Shown here: positions 55,606 through 64,000 of the stretch, piece by piece
Layout: every line of letters begins with the position of its first letter
Numbering within the stretch: position 1 is the first letter of the stretch
Assembly (NCBI GenBank): GCA_023374045.1
Contig: CM041777.1
Location: 88,406,300 to 88,470,299 of the forward strand
Direction: 5' to 3'
Length of the DNA: 64,000 bases
Source: Limonium bicolor
Taxonomy: Eukaryota > Streptophyta > Magnoliopsida > Caryophyllales > Plumbaginaceae
The notes under the pieces: generated by a model
Database searches by the model: none
Told to the model about the DNA's origin: nothing
What the model saw: the letters and a program-made list of their open reading frames with translations, nothing else
Program-made: the position numbers and the translations under genes

Positions 55606-58053
55606 ATGTAACACCATAAGCTGTCGAGATTGGGAGTCAAGCTAGTCAACTACTCAGTTGAAGATGAGGACAACTACTGATACAAGGATAACATAGATGT
55701 GCATCACAATAATGTCCATGTTCTTAACTAGTAGACCATTACAACTTTGACAGTCAAGCAAGGTGGTTCTGTTTACAACAACGTCAGTAGTGATGTTGCC
55801 CAAAATGCTATTTAATTCTTGAACAATGTGGTCAACAAACTAGGTTGCGAAGATGAAGTTTTTTTATAGTTACGGTAGTGGTTAGGTTATAAACAGTTAC
55901 GAAGATGAAGTAGGTGGATTGTTTGATCGTGCTCATGAAGAGTCGCTAGTCCTCTGGTTAATTTTATCCCACCAAATGAAATAGTCATAGACATTGCGAC
56001 GGTAGAATAGACGACTAATTCTCTTTTGTGTAGGCAATCAACAACACGCATAGCCATTGGCAGCGACAGTTGATATAAATTGTGTTGAGACGGTGTGTGA
56101 TGTTACCTAAAAATGTCGTGGACTGAAACAAAGGGTTGCAAAATTACAGGCGTGGTTGACGCAAACAACACCAACCATTTAATAGAACACTCGTCTATAA
56201 AAAATTTCAAAGAACTTGAGTTTCTTGAATCAGAAATCCTTCGTAGGCTAACAAAATTAGACAGAAATTCATTTCGCACTACGCTTAATCATGGACCTAC
56301 AACAATGAACTTTTTTGGAGATGGGTTGACATATGAAGTCAGCGTTTTTATACACAGTAAGTGACTTGTATGGGGTGCTAATTCATGAAAAACCGAGGGT
56401 TGTGTAGTAACTAAACAACCCATAAAGATTAGTGTATAAATGTCGCTATCGAGCACATGTTTTTCCTCATGTTTGTTTAATGCCACAAACAGCTGTGGAG
56501 GTTAATGTTCCATACATCCTCACTTTCCGAAGAAGCTGTTATCGAATGACAACTTACTTTTTACTACTAGGAGTAAGAGCCTTGTAGAGACTCGTCTCTT
56601 AAGAGAGCACGTGCACGTCAAAGGATATTTAGATCCCTACTTCGTACAAAAGTTCAATATTACTTCTTAAAACATGTGTTGTGTGTGTTTTGTGATCAAG
56701 ATGAAACCTTTCCTATTTTTTGATTGCCAAGTCACTATAAGGTGGAGTTTAACACAGTAATGAGAACTGCTTAGAAATCCATTAATTCACCTCTAAACTT
56801 TCTAAAATGATTAGTGTACAACTTACGTAAAGGAAAAATGAGGTAGTTAATAAATGACAAACAAAAAGTAGTTTTACGGTGTGAGTTTTAAAGTTGTACA
56901 TACAGTTTGATATCAATATGTTACTTAATTACCTTTCTTGTTAAAAATTATGATACATATATATGGGAAAAGAAAGGGACTGGGAACACATGTCAAAATA
57001 GTAACTTGTATTTGCTTACAAGTTACTCTCATTTTTGAACAAAAGATTGCTTACAATTGATAAGGGAATTTCATAGCTACCATTAGTATCACGTTAGTCA
57101 TTAAAATGCGTCATTTTAACTTGAAGGTAGTGATAAAGTCCTTATCTTATCTCAAACTTTTGTAATGTCAATGGAATATTCTTATGAGATGAGCTTATGG
57201 TGACAAGGAGGAGACCTTAACACACCAAAAAGGACAGAAAAAATAATGTGCAAGATACAAAGGAAAGTGTCATTGATGAGTTACTAGTTGAAAAAACATC
57301 ATAAAAGGGCACCCTCGGTTTGTTCGGATCTCACGTTTTGAAACCCATGTCTAGTGATTAGGAAGCTTCAAGCCTTTTTTTTCAAAACTTGTGGCTACAC
57401 CTAGCCCATGTTTAGACGGTCAAATTAGAGCGCCAAGGAAGATAGAAGGCCCCTGAGCTCATCCTAACCATCAGTTGCTAAGACTGGCAATTGATCTTTA
57501 CAATGATTGACCATCAATAGATAGCTCAAAGCTGTCTGAGTTCTAAAGCTGTGAAGCATGGATAAAGCCTTTATGTGTGTGAATATTGTTGCTATAGAAA
57601 CTTTGTTTTTTTTTTCGTTGTACCTCTATGTTGGTTGCCATCTTCTTAGTATGGGGGATAGACAGTTGCTCTTGTGATGTTTATGATTTGATTTAGCTAG
57701 CGTGGGATTGGTGTGTAGTGTTGCTATGTTGTTACTTATTTGGAGAGTATGTAGTTGGTTATTTCATATAATGGGAGGGTGGGGCATACTTATGGGTTAC
57801 TCAATTGTATAGTCAATCATCCCCTCGGATTGGGATCGTTCGGTCCATCATGTCTCCAGAATCTCTCTAATTTTCCCCATACAAGAGTTGTAGATTGCAT
57901 TATAGAACGAAGTTCAGCAAGTGTTGGTACTTATGATCCGTTGAGGATACAATAGTCTTCATCTTCAGTTAAGGCTTACTATGATTCTAGCAATTTGTTT
58001 TCCGAGATGATTTTTCCTTGTGCACCTCTAAACATCTTCCACTTAGGACTTAC
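55606..58053. other. intergenic, no gene recognised
   Basis: One 83-aa plus frame at 56113-56364 (MSWTETKGCKITG, ending FFGDGLTYEVSVFIHSK) has a protein-like composition but no motif I recognise. The rest is AT-rich and without repeats that I can support. Confidence 0.35.
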
Positions 58054-59161
58054 TGAAATACCCCTAACCTTTAAATAATGAAATAATGATAAATAAGTAT
58101 TATTTAGGGGATTATTAAACCCTAATAAAAGTATATAAACACTTGGGCGTTAAAACGCACCTAAACTCCTTAAGGTCAAAAACGAGCGTTAAAGCCCGAC
58201 CTTAAGCTAATCAAGTTATATAAACTATAAAACTCATATGAAGTTAATCAAAGATCATTTTATGACCTTTAAAATACAAGTCCTCAGTTATAACCGAGTA
58301 AAAACACAATATGCCCGGGAGTTCCCTTAAGGGCCCCTTAAGGCCCGAAAGTCCCGGAAATACTTTATTAAATAAATTAAAGCACTAAACTTCATTCTAA
58401 ATACACAATAACACTTTAATTAACATTTAAGATGAAGTTCTCAAGCTAAATTCTCAGTTAAAGGCAAAATGCTCGGGGGTTCCCGATGAGGGCCCCATAA
58501 ACCACGAGAGTGCCCCGGAGAGGTACCGAAGTGGCACGAACTCCAATATAAATCATTCTAAGAGTTCCTATCATCAATATTCATTATTCCAAAGAGGGTT
58601 CTAGAGCTACTTTCTCAAAAATTGACAAAGTGCTCGGACGAATTTCTTAACGCTCCTTTTTGCCCCGGGAGTGTCCCGTTAGCCCGGAAATTGAGTTACA
58701 AGTTTATATAACCCCATATAACTCAATGTAACACCTTAACATATTATTATTGACTATAAACAATGTCAAGAAACACTTGGAACTCATAGCGACTAATTAT
58801 TTTCCAGAAAATTCTTAAAGCACAAAAATGCACCTTCGGGTGTCACAAAAATGCGTTTTACGCAATTGCCTTGAAGTTTTTGACGAACCACGAGTTGGTA
58901 ATCTTAAAAGGGGATAAATTTACCATCTAAATCAATTAATGGCAGTGCTAAATTCATAGTACAAGTGGGGACTATTTTTGAGTCAAAAAGGTACCTAAAA
59001 TCAGCATTTTTACCTTAAAACTTTCATCTTTTACCTTGATATAAATGTACCAATTAAATGCTGGAACCTATTACACATATTAGTATGATCTTAGTACAAT
59101 ATATTTTAACAAAAATCAAGTTAAAAATCAGCCCCATTTGACCACCATGTGGGGCGCCATT
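58054..59161 (+). repeat. 5' part of an LTR of the TGAAATACCCC type, running into the gap
   Basis: It begins TGAAATACCCC, as do the other two large LTRs, and carries GCGTTAAAACGC and CCCGGG-rich words typical of such LTRs. The 5-bp flank is CTTAC. The 3' end (a TGTTACA-like end plus CTTAC) is not seen before the gap. Confidence 0.45.
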
Positions 59162-59661
59162 NNNNNNNNNNNNNNNNNNNNNNNNNNNNNNNNNNNNNNN
59201 NNNNNNNNNNNNNNNNNNNNNNNNNNNNNNNNNNNNNNNNNNNNNNNNNNNNNNNNNNNNNNNNNNNNNNNNNNNNNNNNNNNNNNNNNNNNNNNNNNNN
59301 NNNNNNNNNNNNNNNNNNNNNNNNNNNNNNNNNNNNNNNNNNNNNNNNNNNNNNNNNNNNNNNNNNNNNNNNNNNNNNNNNNNNNNNNNNNNNNNNNNNN
59401 NNNNNNNNNNNNNNNNNNNNNNNNNNNNNNNNNNNNNNNNNNNNNNNNNNNNNNNNNNNNNNNNNNNNNNNNNNNNNNNNNNNNNNNNNNNNNNNNNNNN
59501 NNNNNNNNNNNNNNNNNNNNNNNNNNNNNNNNNNNNNNNNNNNNNNNNNNNNNNNNNNNNNNNNNNNNNNNNNNNNNNNNNNNNNNNNNNNNNNNNNNNN
59601 NNNNNNNNNNNNNNNNNNNNNNNNNNNNNNNNNNNNNNNNNNNNNNNNNNNNNNNNNNNNN
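59162..59661. other. assembly gap, 500 N
   Basis: Exactly 500 unknown bases, a conventional scaffold gap size. Open frames across it are meaningless. Confidence 0.99.
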
Positions 59662-59686
59662 AATGAGGATCAAGAAATTGTTGAAT

Positions 59687-59863
59687 TCAGTAAACTTTCG
59701 AGTGGTAAACACCCAGTACGAGCACTCGATAAAAATTCGTAATGGCAGAACCTGCACTGCAAGACAAGAGGTAATCATCTTGCTCGAAGACGTCAAAGAG
59801 AGATCCACCATCTGTCACTCCCCAATTTGTTTGATCAATCGACAAATTTTCAGGCTCTTCCAT
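59687..59863 (-). CDS. possible first coding exon of a host gene
   Basis: On the minus strand a CT-rich stretch (about 60200-59900) resembling a plant 5' leader leads to an ATG at 59863 (MEEPENLSIDQTNWG, then GGSLFDVFEQDDYLL). The frame is open towards the gap. A possible donor (CAG then GTTCTG) lies near 59755. The composition looks like real coding sequence, but no family is recognised and the rest falls in or beyond the gap. Confidence 0.35.
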   Translation of the reverse strand: MEEPENLSIDQTNWGVTDGGSLFDVFEQDDYLLSCSAGSAITNFYRVLVLGVYHSKVY

Positions 59864-60180
59864 ATGGCATAGATGCACAGACAGATCTAACAACGCTGTA
59901 GAATCACGTAAGCTTCAAAGTAGCTGCGCTTGCCGTAGATTATGTCGAAGAGAAATTTCAGTGAAGTGAGAGAGATGAAATGAGTCTCAAAGATTGAGGA
60001 ATGGAGAAAATGAGCGGTTTCTCGTTTGAACTTGGAGAGAAGCGGCAGTTTACTGTGGGAGAGAGGAGAATTTGGTCGTTTCAGGAAAGAGGGGGAGAGG
60101 AAGGAGTGGGGACTTTTTTTATTTTCTTAGGAAGAGGGATATAGAGAGGAGTAGGGAGAATACGGTAATCTCATCTAGAT

Positions 60181-63100
60181 TCTGAATTTCCAACCGACAG
60201 CCACATTTTAACTTCAAAATGGAAGTCCGACGAGGTTTAAGTGACCGTGATTCATTCTAGAGTTGGATCAATCCGTGCACCTCCTTTGGAATCCGTATTT
60301 GTTGATGTAATTTTTAATTTCCATAACAATTGATCTTCAGTAACTATCTCAACCTCATCCAAGGGAAGAACCGACGAGAAGGATAGAATGAATCACGGTC
60401 CCTATGTGAGCATCTTCCTTCATGGCAATACGAATGCTAAAGACTGCAGAAAAATTTGGTATCCCCAATTGAATGTTTTGAAAACTTTACTGAATGAATC
60501 ACGGTCACTTAAACGAGTAGGGAGAATTCGTTTCCGTCATCTTCCTTCATGCCAATTTGGCTATTTACATAATAGAGTTCTGTTGGATCAATTTCTTATT
60601 ATTACAGAATTAGTACAACTTAAAGATGCTTCAACTTTTATACTAGAATAATTTTCAAATGTCTTCTTAAAGAAATCACTATCAAATAGTTAAAAGACCT
60701 AAATTAAATTGGTCGCGTAAACACTGGATCATAGGCTTTGGACTTACACTATTATGGTATCTTCTAATCGTATTATATATTTTGATTGAAATAGTTACGT
60801 GAATACTGGCTGCCTAGGTCGACCTGATAGACCATAAAATATTAATATAGAAATGGATAGGGGCCGCGCGTACGCAGGCCCCCACTGTCACAAATTTTGA
60901 CGTACATTCTTCCACTATGGGAAGATGTTGAGCTAATGCATTTCTTAAGTGCAATAGAAACCATAACCCAGGCCACTGTCCTTAATGATCGCCAGTAGAC
61001 CCCGTCCAGGTAAGTATGTTGAATGTGGTGCATGCTTCACTATTTATTTTCACTCATGTATGTCAGTCAGCCTGTCAGATGCTCGATGTCAGATGATGAC
61101 AACCGTATAGAACGACCTACAATGGTTGGTCGTGTAGTTTTTTTTTTTCTTCTCATCTTGCTTTGTGACTGCTGGGCGTGCCCAACTCTATCTCCAAAAG
61201 TTTCAACAAAAAAGCAACACGGTTTAATGGATGCTTAGAATAGAGAATTTGTTGACCTTTGGTAAACTTCAATCACATCGCCCAGATCTTCATTTTTGTA
61301 GACAATTGTCCATTTACCCCTCAGTCTATATAATCTTGTTCCCAAAATCCTAGCATTAGCTGCACAAAAGCGATAAGCCAATAGTTCAACAAACCTCAAA
61401 GAACGACCAAATTTGTAAATGAAGAAACAATGAACTTGAAAAGAAGGAGATTTCAGTCACCTTGAAATATTAGTGTATCCGACCAGTGCCACCGCAACAA
61501 GTTTGGCTAATCACTTTTGTCTTCTGTTACTACCCGTGACTGGAAGGGAAGTGGAAACTTTGCTAGCTGCTCCTTAAAGGCCAAGTAATTTACAAATTTC
61601 TCAAAGACAATGAATTGGTCCTTAATCTGACTTCAATTTTAATTTTTGCACATTTTACCTTTTGAGAGTTAGCTTTGCTAAAGATAGTTACATTTCGTAT
61701 GTGTATGAACATCTATCAATCTATAGCACCTCTTGTTGTGGGTGAGAAATTCCATTGAACAATATTTGATCTTCAGTAACTGTCAAGTGATTGACATCCG
61801 AGTGGTAGAGGACTGAAGAAGGGGACGGAAGGTCCTGAGTTCGAATCCTCTTACCACCCACTTTGGTAGGGGAAAGGAGTTTATTCTCTATTATTCATTC
61901 TGGGGGAGTGGAGGATGGAGTTTTCTCTCCGATTACCCAACCTGGTGGAGGAATACTCTCCGATACCCAGCCTGGAAGAGTCGTCAGAGATGCAAGGGAG
62001 GTGCGCCGTGAAGGACGGTGGTGGGGAAAGGAGTTTACTCTCCGATTACCCAGCCTGGAAGGTAGTAAGAAGAGGTCAATGAAGGTCCCTAGGACAAGAT
62101 TTCTAAGCTTAGATTCTGTGTAAGGTAGGACTAGAATGGTTATGTAAGAGTTGAGTCGGTGTATCCTGCGGGAAAGACATTCATGCCTCAGTACTGCTAT
62201 GTAAGCTGGGCAAACCAGCCAATTATCAAAAAAAAAAAAAAATGATCTTCAGTAACTATCTATACCTCATCCAAGGGAAGAACCGACGAGAAGCATAGAA
62301 TGAATCGTGTCCCTATGTGAGCATCTTCCTTCATGACTGCAGAAAACTTTTCTGAATCCAATCAATGGAACACTAAGCAAAGAACGGATTAGACCTCAGC
62401 TATTAGATATAATCTGGTAATTGAATGAGTTTAACTGCAAAAAAAGATCACATATCGCTCTAAAGTGAACCGTGTATGTTTGGGCGAAATTTTCCAACTT
62501 AAATTGGTAGGGGCCGCGCGAACGCAGGCCCCCTCTACCACAAATTTTGACGTACACTCTTCCACTTGGAAGATGTTAGACCGATGCATCTCCTAAGTGC
62601 AATGGAGACCATCGACCCAGGCCACAAGCCTTGTTGATCGCTCGTAGACCCCGTCCAGGTAAGTATGTTGCAAGGATGAACGTGCTTCATTATTTGTATC
62701 TTCTCCGCAGCTTTCAGCTTCCGTGGTTCTCAATGTGGGATGTGGACTAACTGAAACAGCCTCATATCATCTGTCGTCTCTGCTTTCTCGGATTCATCTG
62801 TCATCTCCCCAGTTACTCGCTCCGCAACACAAGCCAAAGAGATAGTGATGTACATCTGGGTTGCACATCAAATACAGAAGCGATGCCCATGTCTGCTCTT
62901 GTCGTCTCACAATGAAGAAGCGGTTGATCTTCAGTAACTTCAATCGAATCGCTGAAATCTCCATTCTAGTAGCAATTAGTAAACACTTGCCCACTAAACC
63001 GTTTTTTATTCGTTTGGCTGAATCCCTAACATTAGCTGCGCCACTTAAAGCAATGAACACGTATTCAATGGATCTGTGACTGTGAGCAAGAACGGTAGCA

Positions 63101-63480
63101 ATAATTACTACGTTAAGGGTTGTGAGCTGTCGAAGAGCTACCACAGAGAGCTTGTTGTAGTTGCACCAGCCAGTGACAAAACAATAATAATGCAAATGCG
63201 ACTACAATTCACTCGTTTCAAGTTAAATAAGCTTCAATCACAGGCTGGACTTTGCGTTGGGTGTGCAGATCAGAAGGATCTCATGAATATTCTTGTATCT
63301 GTTCCTGGCGGGAATCTGGTTAATTGGTAAGAACTGGTAATATACTACTGCTGGTACTCTGCTCGTTGAATTTGAATAAATTGAGAAACGTGTTCTGAAT
63401 TTCCCCTGTACCGGGCGAGGTTTAAGTGACCGAAACGAATTCTCCGTCACTGACGGATCAGTATGTTGAAATATCAATGC
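60181..63480. repeat. mosaic of duplicated modules (ancient tandem duplication)
   Basis: Three modules occur in the same order twice. Module 1 (TGATCTTCAGTAACTATCT, then AAGGGAAGAACCGACGAG) is at 60331-60424 and 62243-62336. Module 2 (GGGGCCGCGCG..ACGCAGGCCCC up to CCGTCCAGGTAAGTATG) is at 60851-61020 and 62506-62669. Module 3 (ACTTCAATC.. to AACATTAGCTGC-like) is at 61263-61375 and 62932-63050. A further block (TCTGAATTTCC, then GAGGTTTAAGTGACCG) is at 60181-60250 and 63393-63435. No coding role is established. Confidence 0.7.
61782..62242 (+). mobile_element. tRNA-derived SINE (461 bp)
   Basis: The 5' part resembles a tRNA with an A-box-like GAGTGGTAGAGG and a B-box GAGTTCGAATCCTC about 40 bp downstream. 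A body follows with CTCTCCGATTACCCA-type repeats, and it ends in a poly(A) run (62228-62242). A perfect 15-bp duplication TGATCTTCAGTAACT flanks it (61767-61781 and 62243-62257). The paralogous site at 60331-60345 shows the sequence without the insert. SINEs are transcribed by Pol III and mobilised by LINE enzymes. Confidence 0.9.
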
Positions 63481-64000
63481 CGGTCCGTGATGGACTTAGA
63501 TTGTGTATGATGATACTGTACAACAAGTCCTCTACTTTACGAGTGTTTTAAAAATCATAAAAACAATCTCATTTGTCATTTTTAAATCAAATTGGTATGC
63601 AATATTGTGTTGGCTTTTTTCCTTTCACAATGTCTTAACATTATTATTACATAAAAATTCATCAATTATACAAAGTTTTTACATGACTATATACATGCAT
63701 ATATTACTATTGTATAATAATTTTAAAAATTTATAATATTTGTCGCATATATATAATGGAGTATATATCAATTCAAAATACATGACTTAATCAACTGAAT
63801 AATTGAATTGATATACACTTAACTAATTTGTATAGATGTGTAAAAGATAAATACTATTATTAGATTAAGAAAGTATTATTAAATAATCATATATATGTGC
63901 ATATAGTCATATAATTTACTATATAATTGGTGACTTATTTTATGACCATTATAAGTAATTATATTATTGAAGTATTGTAAAAGAAAGGAAAGTTATAAAT
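63481..64000. other. AT-rich intergenic DNA, no gene recognised
   Basis: Very AT-rich with TATATA runs. No coding, RNA or transposon feature could be supported. Confidence 0.5.

Noticed and set aside
59128..59872. Long open frames across the N run
   Set aside because: Unknown bases were treated as open; only the short piece near 59687-59863 can be judged.
60550..60830. Plastid-like or mitochondrial-like insertion
   Set aside because: The AT-rich stretch has a hydrophobic frame reminiscent of organelle genes, but I could not match it to any specific plastid or mitochondrial gene.

Overview
The window looks like nuclear DNA of a flowering plant, probably a dicot, in a transposon-rich intergenic region. 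Evidence for this: copia and Athila-type LTR retrotransposons, plant L1-type LINEs with an RNase H domain, hAT and Harbinger MITEs, a tRNA-derived SINE, a plant-mobile-domain gene and a plant-type alpha-1,4-glycosyltransferase gene. The species cannot be fixed from the sequence. Nothing bacterial or viral (no operon, CRISPR array or phage) is seen. A run of exactly 500 N (59162-59661) marks a scaffold gap.

Layout. 1-6792: 3' part of a decayed Ty1/copia element (A), split by a 3.86-kb solo LTR (2399-6259, TSD TTAAA) that carries a 71-bp palindromic satellite. 6793-12519: small repeats, a Tourist-like MITE, an AT-rich CACTA-like remnant and a broken plant-mobile-domain gene on the minus strand. 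13160-13589: hAT MITE. 14517-19661: copia element B, with two identical 215-bp LTRs, TSD TCTCC and broken ORFs. 20521-26325: nearly full-length LINE on the minus strand (ORF1 with DUF4283 and zinc knuckle; ORF2 with endonuclease, RT, zf-RVT and RNase H). 26846-28240: the clearest host gene, an alpha-1,4-glycosyltransferase family member with three frame breaks. 28600-30208: a long-TIR foldback element and a Harbinger MITE.

30212-47825 is one old minus-strand LINE broken by three nested insertions. These are a nonautonomous Athila-type element with gag and protease only (31682-39297, TSD TTTGG), a hAT MITE (39350-39758, TSD TCTATTGA) and a 6.86-kb solo LTR (39858-46714, TSD TTCAG). Removing them rejoins LINE coding sequence. 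49852-55605: a second, more reduced Athila relative with a 221-aa zinc-knuckle ORF. 58054 to the gap: start of another LTR of the solo-LTR type. 59687-59863: a possible first coding exon of a host gene running into the gap. 60181-63480: a mosaic of duplicated modules, one copy carrying a 461-bp SINE whose empty site survives in the paralogous copy.

The genes do not form a pathway; the region is a stratified set of mobile elements around one or two host genes. Its most unusual trait is that several LTRs are built from tandem inverted repeats: the 71-bp palindromes at 4007-4405, eight ACCGCC/GGCGGT hairpins upstream of the TATA box of the first Athila element, GGCGGAC repeats in the second, and about fifteen degenerate 194-bp units in the 6.86-kb LTR. 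Many differences between the two LTRs of the first Athila element are single-base indels, so some frameshifts here may be assembly errors.
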